Part shown: piece after piece, positions 1 to 8,109 of the stretch
Numbering within the stretch: position 1 is the stretch's first letter
How the letters are laid out: every line of letters starts with the position of its first letter
Origin: Chloroflexota bacterium
GTDB taxonomy: Bacteria > Chloroflexota > Anaerolineae > UBA4142
Assembly (NCBI GenBank): GCA_016208315.1
Contig: JACQYF010000092.1
Coordinates: 1-53,265 of the forward strand
Reading direction: 5' to 3'
Length of the DNA: 53,265 bases
Program-made: the position numbers and the translations under genes
Notes under the pieces: generated by a model
Told to the model about the DNA's origin: nothing
Seen by the model: only the letters and a program-made list of their open reading frames with translations
The model's database searches: none

Positions 1-939
1 AAAGGCGCGTTCGTCCATGATAAAGATGCGGCACTCGACCCCCGGAATGCGTTGTTTGGCGAGGATCGCTTCCTTGGTCGCGTACATGCAGCAGATCGAA
101 GAGCAGTAGGGATGGTTCTGATCGCGCGAGCCGATACATTGCAGCCAGGCGATCTTTTTCGGCGCGGCGTTATCAGAAGGCCGCGTGACCGTGCCTTCGG
201 TGGGGCCAGAGCGGCTGGCGAGGCGCTCGTATTCCATGCTGGTGATGACGTTGGGGAAACGGGCGTAGCCGTATTCTTCGCTGTGACGCGGATCGTACAA
301 CTGCGTGCCGACCGCGAGGATGATCGCGTCTACGTGCTGCTCGACATCGTACTCGGTCTCTGTCAGATCAATCGCCCGCGTCGGGCACACTTGCTCGCAG
401 CGATGACATTCATCGCAATACGGGCCGCGGTCAATCACGTACGCGTCGGGAATCGCGCGCGGCGCGATTTTGTACGCGGCGCGGCGCGTGACCAGGCCCG
501 CTTCGAACCCACGCGGCTTTTCGACCGGGCACACTTCGGCGCAGCGGCCGCAGTTCGTGCAGCGATCCGGGTCTACATAGCGCGGCTGGTGGCGTAAGGC
601 GACGGTGTAATCGCCCGCCGCGCCGACCACGTCGAGCACCTGGGTGCTCGTCATCACCTCGATATTCGGATGGATGTTGCAGTCCATGAACGCGGGCGAG
701 ATGGACGGCCGCGTGCAGCCGTACCCGTGATCGGAGGTACCGCGGCAGAGCACACAGTCGTGCGTGGGAAACATAAAGCCGAGTTGGGACACGCGTCCGC
801 CCAACCCGTGCATGGATTCGACCAATTTGACGCGGATGCCGGCTTCGGCCAGATCAATCGCCGCGCGCATTCCCGCTACGCCGCCTCCCAAAACCATAAC
901 GGTGGCTGTATCGTTTTCAAAATCGCGGTTCGAAATCAC
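1..939 (-). CDS. hdrA: HdrA-like heterodisulfide reductase subunit A, 3' end outside window
   Basis: FAD/Fe-S protein of the HdrA family, which passes or bifurcates electrons between ferredoxin, NADH and partner subunits in the cytoplasm. The 313 visible residues show a Rossmann FAD loop (GGGVAG, residues 18-23), scattered N-terminal Cys (62, 65, 75, 87), two [4Fe-4S] motifs (CTNCGRCAEVC at 127-137, CDECHRCEQVC at 175-185) and the family motif CIGSRD followed by Cys-rich residues near 275-290. The start is GTG at 939, preceded by GAGGAC at a good distance and lying 17 nt after the Rrf2 stop, so the two are probably cotranscribed. The reading frame is open to the window edge. In acetogen-type bacteria such genes often sit beside metV/metF and may supply electrons to methylene-THF reductase; that partner would lie outside the window and is inferred. 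The family call is firm; the partner is not. Confidence 0.9.
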   Translation of the reverse strand, partial: MISNRDFENDTATVMVLGGGVAGMRAAIDLAEAGIRVKLVESMHGLGGRVSQLGFMFPTHDCVLCRGTSDHGYGCTRPSISPAFMDCNIHPNIEVMTSTQVLDVVGAAGDYTVALRHQPRYVDPDRCTNCGRCAEVCPVEKPRGFEAGLVTRRAAYKIAPRAIPDAYVIDRGPYCDECHRCEQVCPTRAIDLTETEYDVEQHVDAIILAVGTQLYDPRHSEEYGYARFPNVITSMEYERLASRSGPTEGTVTRPSDNAAPKKIAWLQCIGSRDQNHPYCSSICCMYATKEAILAKQRIPGVECRIFIMDERAF

Positions 940-956
940 TTCGTCCTCAGGATCGT

Positions 957-1361
957 CTATTTGCTCGCGCGCGCCAGATCGGCGATGCGCGTTCTAGACA
1001 GTGTTTGGTTGAGCTGAGTTTGAGCCAGACACCACGTCTCGCACGCGGGACAAGTTGCGTGATGCTCACATCGCTCAGGGTCTAACGAGCAGACGTTCAG
1101 GGCGAACGGACCTTCAATCGCCTGGATCACTTGCAGAATGGAGATCTCCTCGGCGGGCAGCGCCAACGTGATACCACCCGACGCGCCCAAGGAGGTACGC
1201 ACCAGCCCCGCGCGCGCGAGCCGCGGCATGATTTTCGCCAAATAAAACGCGGGGATGTTTTGACGCTTGGCAATCTCGGCAACGATCGAGCGCGTCGTCG
1301 GAGATTGCCTTGCGATATCCACCATCGCCCGCACTCCATAATCGGCTTTACGGCTTAACAC
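957..1361 (-). CDS. Rrf2-family transcriptional regulator with Fe-S-type cysteines
   Basis: A 134-residue winged-helix repressor of the Rrf2/IscR/NsrR family. The N-terminus (LSRKADYGVRAMVDIA) and the wing segment (GASGGITLA) are typical. The C-terminal half carries Cys in NVCSLDPERC and ATCPAC, the region that holds a [2Fe-2S] or [4Fe-4S] cluster in relatives, plus one more Cys in ETWC. It probably senses redox state, iron, NO or Fe-S status. It is the first gene before hdrA (17-nt gap), so it likely controls its own operon; perfect inverted repeats overlap its putative -10 element. The exact signal cannot be read from sequence. Confidence 0.92.
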   Translation of the reverse strand: MLSRKADYGVRAMVDIARQSPTTRSIVAEIAKRQNIPAFYLAKIMPRLARAGLVRTSLGASGGITLALPAEEISILQVIQAIEGPFALNVCSLDPERCEHHATCPACETWCLAQTQLNQTLSRTRIADLARASK

Positions 1362-1379
1362 CCTGCCCCTCGTGAGCGA

Positions 1380-1428
1380 AATCAGACCCTTGTAGTCTGA
1401 TTATAGGCAAAAGGAGTCTGATTCAGGT
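1380..1428 (-). promoter_or_regulatory. rrf2-hdrA promoter with overlapping operator
   Basis: On the minus strand a perfect TATAAT (1405-1400) lies about 40 nt before the rrf2 start; the -35 is weak (ACCTGA near 1428-1423). It is embedded in a perfect inverted repeat, AATCAGAC at 1380-1387 and GTCTGATT at 1395-1402 with a 7-nt spacer. A third copy of GTCTGATT is at 1416-1423. The overlap with the -10 is what an autorepressor site looks like. That the Rrf2 protein binds it is inference. Confidence 0.65.
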
Positions 1429-1449
1429 TCGCCGCAAGTCAAAATCCGG

Positions 1450-2211
1450 TCAAAAATGTGCGACGCACCTGGCAGGTGCGTCGCACGTGTGTTCAATTAC
1501 ATCAAACCGAATCACGCCCACGTCAATCACGTACGCGCCGGGCTTGACCATATCGGCGGTGACGAATTTCGGCTTGCCGATAGCCGCGACGACAATGTCG
1601 GCCTCACGGCAAACCGCCGCGATATTCTTGGTGCGGCTGTGGCAAATCGTCACGGTCGCATCGCGGCCCAAGAGCAAGAGTGCGGCAGGCAGACCGACGA
1701 TGTTGCTGCGTCCGAGCACGACCGCACGGCTGCCGCTGATTTTCGCGCCCACGCGGTCGAGCAGTTCGATGACGCCGGAGGGCGTGCAGGGCGCAAACAA
1801 CGGCTCGCGGTTCTTCATGCCCAACTTGCCGACGTTGATCGGATGAAAGCCGTCCACATCTTTATCAATATCCACAGCCGCGAGGATGATCTCCTCGTTA
1901 ATGTGCTTGGGCAGCGGCAGTTGAACGAGAATGCCATGCACACGCGGGTCGGCGCTCAGCTTGTTGATGAGTGCGAGCAAATCCGCTTGAGTGATGTTTT
2001 CGGGCAATTCGTTGTGGTACGACTCGATGCCCAGTTCGGCGCACGCCTGGCGTTTAGAAGTGACGTAGCTCACACTGTCCGGGCGCGCGCCGACGAGTAC
2101 GGTCGCGAGTCCGGGGACGAGTCCTTTGGCGCGCAGCTCGGCGACTTGTTCTTTTACTTCGGCTCGCACGGCCGCGGCGACGGCTTTGCCGTCAATGATC
2201 TGTGCGGTCAT
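1450..2211 (-). CDS. folD: FolD methylene-THF dehydrogenase/cyclohydrolase, C-terminally truncated
   Basis: Bifunctional methylene-THF dehydrogenase/methenyl-THF cyclohydrolase of the methyl branch. The N-terminal catalytic domain is intact (Tyr49 and Lys53 of the YxxxK motif; QLPLP; DKDVDGFHP) and the Rossmann domain is present (GRSNIVGLPAALLLL). The protein stops at 253 residues, whereas FolD is usually about 280-300. The family's last segment, with GDVDF and the signature PGGVGPMT, is absent. After VIDVGVIRF the frame enters a 29-bp palindrome that supplies a novel tail and a TGA stop. No remnant of the lost end is visible before rrf2. Activity is doubtful, because the missing segment helps form the folate/NADP site. 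Either another FolD/FchA exists elsewhere, or this is a pseudogene or an assembly problem. Confidence 0.85.
   Translation of the reverse strand: MTAQIIDGKAVAAAVRAEVKEQVAELRAKGLVPGLATVLVGARPDSVSYVTSKRQACAELGIESYHNELPENITQADLLALINKLSADPRVHGILVQLPLPKHINEEIILAAVDIDKDVDGFHPINVGKLGMKNREPLFAPCTPSGVIELLDRVGAKISGSRAVVLGRSNIVGLPAALLLLGRDATVTICHSRTKNIAAVCREADIVVAAIGKPKFVTADMVKPGAYVIDVGVIRFDVIEHTCDAPARCVAHF
1458..1486. repeat. 13-bp-arm palindrome ending the folD frame
   Basis: GTGCGACGCACCT, a GGC spacer, then its exact reverse complement. It encodes most of the last dozen residues of the truncated FolD. It looks like a REP/MITE-type palindromic unit and could also act as a transcript-end hairpin. Confidence 0.85.
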
Positions 2212-2225
2212 TGTTCTCCTTTATC

Positions 2226-2350
2226 GGTAAACAGGTACACAAGTACACAGGTAGACAGGTAGACAGGTAGACACGTAGACACGTCCTTCCCTGTTTACTT
2301 GTTTACCTGTTTCCTTGTCTACCCGTTTACCTGTTTACCTGTTTACTGGT
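2226..2350. repeat. Word-array palindrome, family A (GGTAGACA / TGTTTACC)
   Basis: The left arm has about seven imperfect copies of GGTA(A/C/G)ACA; the right arm has TGTTTACC-type copies in the opposite sense. Together they can fold into a long imperfect hairpin. It fills the folD-TrxR-like junction and includes the last codons of the TrxR-like gene. Confidence 0.85.
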
Positions 2351-3242
2351 TTAGTAAGTACTCGTACGCGCTCAGCGCCGCTTTCGCGCCTTCGCCAACG
2401 GAGATGAGCACTTGCTCGACGAAAACGTCGGTCACGTCGCCGGCGGCGAAAATGCCGGGGCGCGAGGTGGCGCACTTGCTGTCTACGACGATTTTGCCTG
2501 CGGCGTTGGTCAAGACCAAGTCCGCCGCAAGTTGTGAATTCGGGATGAGACCCAGTTCGACGAACAGACCCTGAACTGGAATCTCGCTGGTCTCGCCCTT
2601 GCCGCGGACGACAACGCTTTCGACGTAATCTTCGCCGCGAACTTCGCGCAGTTCATAGTTTTCGTAGAGCGTCACTCTGGGATGCGCGCGCAGTTTTTGG
2701 CCGAGCACGGAATCCATTTCGCCGCGGTCGGGCAGGATCAGGTGGACGCGCTTGGCGATCTCGGCGAGTTCCGCCGCGCTGCGCAACGCGCGCCCGCTGC
2801 AGCCGAACAGCGCCGCTTCTCTGTCAATGAAGAGCTGCGCGTGGCTCACGCTCGAGTAAGAGAGCCCACGACCGATCAGCCGCTTTTCGCCTGGGACTTC
2901 AATGCGCTGCGGCGAAGCGCCGGTCGCGATAATCACGGCGCGCGCATCGAATTTCTTGCCGGCTTGCGTGAGCACGGTCATGTGCCGGTTGTTCGCGACG
3001 AGCTTGGTCGCGCGATCAATCTGGTGGGCAAAGTTGAGGTATTCGAGTTGACGTTTGAATTTCTCGACGACATCCGCGCCGGTGATGATCTCGTGGCCCT
3101 CAAAACCTGCCAGCGTGAGATGGTAATTGATCTTACCGCCGAGGTCTTCGCTGATGACGAGGGTTTCCAGACGTTTGTTGATGGCGTACGCCGCCGCCGC
3201 CAAGCCCGCCGGCCCGGCGCCTAGGATGATTAGGTCATACAT
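2343..3242 (-). CDS. Thioredoxin-reductase-like flavoprotein lacking the redox CxxC
   Basis: A 299-residue FAD protein with the TrxB layout: N-terminal FAD loop (GAGPAGLAAAAYA), ATGA motif (IIATGASPQ), a central pyridine-nucleotide-type domain, and a C-terminal FAD motif (GIFAAGDVTD). Where TrxB has CATC, this protein reads SSVS (in GRGLSYSSVSHAQLF), so both redox Cys are Ser. The second nucleotide loop is degenerate (GCSGRA) and the HRR-type NADPH-binding stretch is missing. It therefore cannot reduce thioredoxin by the standard route. It may be a ferredoxin:NAD(P)-type or other electron-transfer flavoprotein. The start at 3242 has GAGGAGGA upstream and follows the malic enzyme stop by 10 nt, so the two are likely cotranscribed. 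Confidence 0.85.
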   Translation of the reverse strand: MYDLIILGAGPAGLAAAAYAINKRLETLVISEDLGGKINYHLTLAGFEGHEIITGADVVEKFKRQLEYLNFAHQIDRATKLVANNRHMTVLTQAGKKFDARAVIIATGASPQRIEVPGEKRLIGRGLSYSSVSHAQLFIDREAALFGCSGRALRSAAELAEIAKRVHLILPDRGEMDSVLGQKLRAHPRVTLYENYELREVRGEDYVESVVVRGKGETSEIPVQGLFVELGLIPNSQLAADLVLTNAAGKIVVDSKCATSRPGIFAAGDVTDVFVEQVLISVGEGAKAALSAYEYLLNQ

Positions 3243-3252
3243 GGTGTCCTCC

Positions 3253-4593
3253 TCATTCCGATTCCGCAATAAAGCCATCTTTCATCATCGCCTGGGTCAA
3301 GTCCCGTGACCGTTTGATGATGTTCGAGGCATATTTGAATTCTTCCTCGGCCGTGAGCGTCAGGCGCGCCAGCCCTTGCTCTTGCGCTTTCATCGCGACG
3401 GCAACCGCTTCGCGGGGGAAGACCTCCCATTCGTCCATGAGCGGCATGATGTAATCGGGCGAGAGACCTTTCTCTTCCGCCATTTCGGCCATGGCGAGCG
3501 CCGCGGCGATGCACATCTCGTCGGTGATCGTCTTGGCGCGCACGTCGAGCGTACCGCGGAAGATGCCCGGGAAACCGAGCGAGTTGTTCACTTGATTGGG
3601 GAAATCGGAACGGCCGGTGGCGACCACGACCGCGCCGGCTTCCTTTGCGTCCCAGGGCCACATTTCGGGAATGGGATTCGCGCACGCGAACACGATCGCG
3701 TCTTTCGCCATCGTCGCGATCCATTCCTTCTTGAGCACGTCCGGCCCGGGCGTGGAGAGCGCGATGCAGACGTCCACGCCGCGCAGCGCTTCGGCGATGC
3801 CGCCCGTCCGTTGTTCTTCGTTCGTTATGTGGCAGAGTTTCCATTTGTCCACGAACTCGGCTTTGCGCAGCTCGATGTCCGTGCGGGCTTTGTGGAGGAT
3901 GCCCTTGCTGTCAACCATCGTGCAGAGTGCGGGATTCGCGCCGTACGCAAAAATCAAGCGGCTGATGGCCACGTTCGAGGCGCCGGACCCGATGAAGGCG
4001 ATCTTGACCTCGTTGATCTTTTTGCGGACGACCTTGAGCGCATTGATGAGACCGCCGAGGGTGACTGTTGCGGTACCCTGCTGATCGTCGTGCCAGATGG
4101 GGATTTCGCACTCGGCGCGCAGGGTGTCGAGGATGCGGAAGCACTTGGGCTGCGAAATGTCTTCGAGATTGACGCCGCCGAAACCGGGCTGTAAAATCTT
4201 GACGGTCTTGATGATTTCGTCGGGGTCTTTGGTGTCGAGCATCACGGCCACGCCGTCCACGCCGCCGAGGTACTTGTAGAGCAGCGCCTTGCCCTCCATG
4301 ACCGGCAGCCCGGCTTTGGGGCCAATGTCGCCCAAGCCCAGGACCCGCGTGCCGTCGCTGATGACGGCGACCGTGTTCCACTTGTTTGTGTGTTGGTACA
4401 CGAGTTCGGGATCCGCCTGGATGGCGCGGCAAGGCGCCGCCACACCGGGAGTGTACCAGATCGCAAAATCGTTGAAATCGCGGACACGGCATTTCAACGC
4501 CGTCTCAACTTTGCCGCGATAAAAGGGGTGGAGCCGCATCGCATCCGCCGCCGGCTTCTTCGCCTTGGCCAGCAGTTCTTCTTTGGTCAACAT
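3253..4593 (-). CDS. Malic enzyme (oxaloacetate-decarboxylating malate dehydrogenase)
   Basis: A 446-residue bacterial malic enzyme converting malate to pyruvate, CO2 and NAD(P)H. Visible family segments are the malic N-domain (YTPGVAAPCRAI, with the catalytic Tyr region), SDGTRVLGLGDIG, the metal-site region (IWHDDQQGTA), and a Rossmann loop (FIGSGASNVA) in the NAD domain. The downstream segments FACANPIPE and GRSDFPNQVNNSLGFPG are also typical. The ATG at 4593 is preferred over one seven codons upstream because AAAGGAGAG sits correctly before it. It is followed by the TrxR-like gene. In an acetyl-CoA-pathway organism it could link pyruvate to C4 acids; direction and cofactor are not visible. 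It is a single-domain form without a phosphotransacetylase-like extension. Confidence 0.95.
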   Translation of the reverse strand: MLTKEELLAKAKKPAADAMRLHPFYRGKVETALKCRVRDFNDFAIWYTPGVAAPCRAIQADPELVYQHTNKWNTVAVISDGTRVLGLGDIGPKAGLPVMEGKALLYKYLGGVDGVAVMLDTKDPDEIIKTVKILQPGFGGVNLEDISQPKCFRILDTLRAECEIPIWHDDQQGTATVTLGGLINALKVVRKKINEVKIAFIGSGASNVAISRLIFAYGANPALCTMVDSKGILHKARTDIELRKAEFVDKWKLCHITNEEQRTGGIAEALRGVDVCIALSTPGPDVLKKEWIATMAKDAIVFACANPIPEMWPWDAKEAGAVVVATGRSDFPNQVNNSLGFPGIFRGTLDVRAKTITDEMCIAAALAMAEMAEEKGLSPDYIMPLMDEWEVFPREAVAVAMKAQEQGLARLTLTAEEEFKYASNIIKRSRDLTQAMMKDGFIAESE

Positions 4594-4615
4594 GATGCAC
4601 TCTCCTTTGAGCAAA

Positions 4616-4717
4616 AACTGGAGGTTGGAAGTTAGAAGTTGGAAGTTGGAAGTTGGAAGTTGGATTGGTTGTCCAACTTCTAATTTCCAACCTCCAACTT
4701 CCAGTTTCCAACTTCTA
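4616..4717. repeat. Word-array palindrome, family B (TTGGAAG / CTTCCAA)
   Basis: Repeated GTTGGAA on the left, then CCAACTTC/CCAACCTCC on the right. It fills the acsE-malic enzyme gap and touches the acsE stop codon. Confidence 0.85.
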
Positions 4718-5641
4718 GACGTTCAGGTACGCGTCTGCGTAGATCACCTTGTTCAGCAGAATCTGAATCGTCTTCCAGATCGCGACCTGCGCGGGATCGC
4801 TCATCTCCACGTCGTCGGGCGTGACCTCTTCGCTCGCGACCGTGCGGTCGAACAACGTCACGAGCAATTTGCCGACGGGAGTCGCCGTATCGCGCTGGTC
4901 CACGATCCGGATAAATTCCTTTAGGTCTTGATCGAGCGGGTCGGCGATCGCCATATCCAAGCCCGCAGCCATCAACATGACCGCGTAGGTGCGATTGATG
5001 AGCGGGCGCAGGTCCGGCGGGACTTGATTCGAAACGTTAGACAAACCGGCGTTCGTGAGCACAGGCAAACCGCATTGCTTCAGGATGCGGACCGCTTCGA
5101 CGCACTGCGGCACGAATTCCTGGCAGCCCTTGACCGTGAGCACGAGCGGATCAATGATGAGGTTTTCCAGCGGCAGGCCGACTTCTTCGCAGCGCGGCAC
5201 GAGTTTTTCGAGTGCGAGCGATACGCGCGACTCCGCGCTGACGGGGATGCCTTCTTTCGCCATCGTAAGGCCGATCAACTTGGCGCCGAACTCAACCGCC
5301 ACGGGCGGCACAGCTTCCAGGCGTTCGGCCTCGGCGGAGGTCGAGTTGATGATGCCTTTGCCGCGCGGCACTTTGGCAACGCCGGCTTTGATCGCCGCGA
5401 GATTGGTCGTATCGAAAGACAGGGTAACGTCCGTGCCGACCGCTTCATGCACCACGTCCACGAGCCAGCTCATCACCTCGACTCCCGCTTTTTTTTGCGG
5501 GCCCACATTCAGGTCGAGCACCATCGCACCGTTCTCAACTTGCTTGCGGGCCAGATCAACGAAGAATGCGCCATCGCGATTCGCGATCGCTTCTTTCACT
5601 TTGGGCGAAATGATGTGAATGTTCTCGCCGATAATGTACAT
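4715..5641 (-). CDS. acsE: Methyl-THF:corrinoid/Fe-S protein methyltransferase AcsE
   Basis: A 308-residue pterin-binding TIM-barrel methyltransferase. It moves the methyl group of 5-methyl-THF onto the cobalt of the corrinoid/iron-sulfur protein AcsCD in the cytoplasm, the last step of the methyl branch. Family motifs: MYIIGENIH at the N-terminus, LDLNVGPQKK, LSFDTTN, IINSTSAE, IDPLVLTVKG and GLSNVSNQVP, all of which line the pterin pocket in relatives. The length is normal. The start is supported by GGAGGAACCC. It stands apart from acsB/C/D in this window, separated by nine genes, but lies on the same strand. Confidence 0.96.
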   Translation of the reverse strand: MYIIGENIHIISPKVKEAIANRDGAFFVDLARKQVENGAMVLDLNVGPQKKAGVEVMSWLVDVVHEAVGTDVTLSFDTTNLAAIKAGVAKVPRGKGIINSTSAEAERLEAVPPVAVEFGAKLIGLTMAKEGIPVSAESRVSLALEKLVPRCEEVGLPLENLIIDPLVLTVKGCQEFVPQCVEAVRILKQCGLPVLTNAGLSNVSNQVPPDLRPLINRTYAVMLMAAGLDMAIADPLDQDLKEFIRIVDQRDTATPVGKLLVTLFDRTVASEEVTPDDVEMSDPAQVAIWKTIQILLNKVIYADAYLNV

Positions 5642-5690
5642 GGGTTCCTCCTCGTCAAGGTTTGTAAAGTGTGCTTGTTTTTTCTTCTTC

Positions 5691-5760
5691 GTAAAACGTG
5701 AAACGTAAAACGTAACGAACTCTGTGGTTTAACTTTACGTTTTACGCTTTACGTTTTATA
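5691..5760. repeat. Word-array palindrome, family C (GTAAAACGT / ACGTTTTAC)
   Basis: GTAAAACGTGAAACGTAAAA followed by TTTACGTTTTACGCTTTACG. It ends at the stop codon of the acetyltransferase and precedes acsE. Confidence 0.85.
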
Positions 5761-6513
5761 TCACGTGTCACTCGGTATTCGTACCGTCAATGCATTTTCA
5801 ATCGCCCGCGCAATTTCGGCGTCGGTCGGCGGGCTGGTGAACGGCTGCACGCCGTTCAAGTAAACGCCGCCGAGCAAACCCAAGTGTACGCCGCACGCCC
5901 AGCAATCGCCGACCCATAATTCGATTTCGGCGCGCGCCGGATGTTTTTCGATTTGCTCGATCACGCGCTCGGCCGTGCGCGTGCTCCATGGGCATTCGGG
6001 ATTGAACAACACGTCTGCGGCGAGCCGGTCGGATTTGGCGTGCGTGGACAAGTACGTATGCTGGAGTTGAACGTCGGCGTTGCCGTAGACGAGCAAGGTC
6101 GCGCCGTCCTTCTGATCAATATCGCGAAAACCAAAGTGCTTGAAAAAATCTATCGGCTTGTGCTCGCCCTGATACCCCATCGTCGAAACACCGTGCGGCG
6201 AATCGCCCAGACACGCGGCGAGCAGACTGCCGCCCGCGCCGAGGCGCTTGAACTGCGGCAGGACCCACAGGCACGTCAGGAAATTTGCATTCTGTCCGAC
6301 AATGGGGTACGGCGCGGCTTCGACGGGGAGATACTCGACATAGCCGATGGGTTGGCGATCTTGAAACGCGATCCAGCCCCGCAATCCCTTTCGAAACATC
6401 TCGTTCAACCACTCTTCGCGCTTGGCATTGGCGCTGGCGAATTCGGGATTGTCGCTGGTGCAAAGGGTGTGCAGCGCGCTGACGTTGGCGCGGGTGAGAA
6501 ATTCGAACCGCAT
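5761..6513 (-). CDS. GNAT acetyltransferase with a YoaP-like C-terminal region
   Basis: A 250-residue protein. Residues ~1-140 resemble a GNAT domain (WIAFQDRQPIGYVEYLP; CLWVLPQFKRLGAGGSLL as the acetyl-CoA loop; FFKHFGFRDID). Residues ~170-230 contain LFNPECPWSTRTAERVIEQI, like the small thioredoxin-fold tail found in YoaP-type acetyltransferases, but with one Cys at the CPWS position. The substrate is unknown. ATG 6513 is chosen over 6561 because the earlier codons fall in the intergenic word repeat and GAGG precedes 6513. Confidence 0.75.
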   Translation of the reverse strand: MRFEFLTRANVSALHTLCTSDNPEFASANAKREEWLNEMFRKGLRGWIAFQDRQPIGYVEYLPVEAAPYPIVGQNANFLTCLWVLPQFKRLGAGGSLLAACLGDSPHGVSTMGYQGEHKPIDFFKHFGFRDIDQKDGATLLVYGNADVQLQHTYLSTHAKSDRLAADVLFNPECPWSTRTAERVIEQIEKHPARAEIELWVGDCWACGVHLGLLGGVYLNGVQPFTSPPTDAEIARAIENALTVRIPSDT

Positions 6514-6534
6514 TGTTTGCCTCGCTTGGGTAGA

Positions 6535-6622
6535 GAGGTACACAGGTAAACAGGCACACAAGTAGACACGTACCTGTTTACCTGCGTACGTGTGTACCTG
6601 TCTACCTGTCTACGTGTCTACG
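6535..6622. repeat. Word-array palindrome, family A
   Basis: GGTACACAGGTAAACAGG on the left, CCTGTTTACC / CCTGTCTACC copies on the right. It uses the same words as 2226-2350 and runs into the stop codon of the CoA-binding gene. Confidence 0.85.
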
Positions 6623-7082
6623 CGTCTTCCGGCAATTGTTTCCGCCACTTGGCGAACGCATGGTGCAACTTGTGCCCAAAGCCGGTGGGCTTGAGATACA
6701 TCAGGGGGCACACGCCGTAGATTACTGCAATCTGGTTTTCTTGGCAATATTTGATCGCGTCTTGCGAGACGGCCCCTTCGCCGCCCACGCCGCGGTGCAT
6801 CCAGACGCGCGGGATGCCCAATTCCGCGACTTGGCGCACAACTTCATCCGTCACTTTTGGTGACACGGCGAGCAACACACCGTCCACTTTCATGGGAAGA
6901 TCGCTTAGCTTGCCGTAGCATTGCAGCCCCGCGATCGCACGCGCGGGATTGACCGCATACGTATCGTAGCCACGGCTCTTGAACGCATCATACATCGCGC
7001 GCCCCCAGCCCTTTGGATCGCGCGTCACGCCCACGATCGCGATGCGCTTTTGGGCGAGGAAGTCGTTGATCAAATCTTGCAT
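6618..7082 (-). CDS. CoA-binding domain protein (YccU type)
   Basis: A 154-residue single Rossmann-fold CoA_binding_2 protein. Visible: IAIVGVTRDPKGWGRAMYDA (nucleotide-binding loop), GYDTYAVNP, VDGVLLAVSP and a late VCPLMYLKP. Relatives bind CoA as stand-alone proteins; their role is poorly known. A longer frame runs upstream to 7289, but its first 69 codons cover the adjacent repeat and the end of the U32 gene, so ATG 7082 (with GGGG upstream) is taken. It could sense CoA or acyl-CoA levels in this C1 island; that is speculation. Confidence 0.85.
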   Translation of the reverse strand: MQDLINDFLAQKRIAIVGVTRDPKGWGRAMYDAFKSRGYDTYAVNPARAIAGLQCYGKLSDLPMKVDGVLLAVSPKVTDEVVRQVAELGIPRVWMHRGVGGEGAVSQDAIKYCQENQIAVIYGVCPLMYLKPTGFGHKLHHAFAKWRKQLPEDA

Positions 7083-7094
7083 CAGAACCCCATT

Positions 7095-7146
7095 GAGATT
7101 GGAGCTTGGATTCCAACTTCTAATCACTAATCTCCAATCTCCAACT
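7095..7146. repeat. Word-array palindrome, family B/E (GATTGGAG / CTCCAATC)
   Basis: A short version: GAGATTGGAGCTTGGA then AATCTCCAATCTCCAACT. It abuts the stop of the U32-like gene. Confidence 0.75.
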
Positions 7147-8095
7147 ACGGTCTCGGTATCGCCAAATCCGCTGCGCCGCGCTCGCTCATTGTTGCAGTCG
7201 GGAAATTCTCGCGAATCATTTCGTGCATGATCTGCGCGAACTTTACCTTTTCGCGGCACATTTCCGCATGCGCGGCGGCCGGGGTCCACGGTTTGTAAAT
7301 GCCGCCGCCCGCCGCAAGCGCGGTCCCTGGCTCGATCTTGTAATAGCAGGGCGCGCAGAGTCGCGCCATTTCGGGCGCATCGTAGAAACGATTGAACCCG
7401 CCGAACGAATCGGCTAAGTACACGTGCAAGTCGAGCGGGATGTCAATCGCTTGCCGAATGCTCGCCAATGCAGGCAGCGAGAGGTCGCCCACCGGGTTGA
7501 ACGTATTCGCGCCCAGCGATTGCAGTACCTTGCCGCCCGCGGCGCTGGCGTGCCCGGCAAAGATGCTGACCTTGAAAATCACATCCTGTGGAATATCGCC
7601 TTTGGCGCGCATTTCGTTCAACAGCCAGAGCAGGCCCTCGTCAATGACCAGAAAGCCGCGGAAACCGATCTCGATGCAGCGCATCATATCGGCGATGACG
7701 TACGAGAGTTGATCGGAGCCGCGGTAGCGCAAACCGCTGAGCGCGCCCTCCGGCGTCGCGACTTGCCGTCCCACGTCCCAACTGGCGCGCGGGCCAGGCG
7801 TAATAATCACTTCGGATTTTGCCGCGGCGGCGAGCCGGGCGAATTCTTTCAGCTCCGCATCGTCGAGGAGCGTCGCGCCCATGACCGTCGAGATCAGGCG
7901 ATGAATCGGCACGCCGCGCTTGTCCGATTCTTCGAGCAGGGCTTCCAAGACTTCCGGGCGCTCGACGCCCGAGATTTCCATGCGGTACCAAGCCCCGTCG
8001 GGAAAACGTTTCTTGCTGGTGGGCAGATCGAAGGCATCCCGGCCCGGGATGCCGTGCTTTTCCATCAATCGGCGAACACGGTCGAGGTTCTCCAT
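7145..8095 (-). CDS. U32-peptidase-like TIM-barrel protein
   Basis: A 316-residue protein resembling a family in actinobacteria and Chloroflexota annotated as U32 peptidase. Recognisable segments are HGIPGRDAFDLP near the N-terminus, KRFPDGAWYRMEI, then GLRYRGSDQLSYVIAD and VIDEGLLWLL, and a barrel strand with LGANTFNPVGDLSLP. The classical U32 protease motif is not evident, so proteolysis should not be assumed; several U32 relatives are hydroxylases or radical chemistry partners. The start has GGGGG upstream. Gene order P-loop protein, panB, U32-like suggests a shared but unknown task. Confidence 0.65.
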   Translation of the reverse strand: MENLDRVRRLMEKHGIPGRDAFDLPTSKKRFPDGAWYRMEISGVERPEVLEALLEESDKRGVPIHRLISTVMGATLLDDAELKEFARLAAAAKSEVIITPGPRASWDVGRQVATPEGALSGLRYRGSDQLSYVIADMMRCIEIGFRGFLVIDEGLLWLLNEMRAKGDIPQDVIFKVSIFAGHASAAGGKVLQSLGANTFNPVGDLSLPALASIRQAIDIPLDLHVYLADSFGGFNRFYDAPEMARLCAPCYYKIEPGTALAAGGGIYKPWTPAAAHAEMCREKVKFAQIMHEMIRENFPTATMSERGAADLAIPRP

Positions 8096-8109
8096 TGAAG
8101 CCCCCTAGT

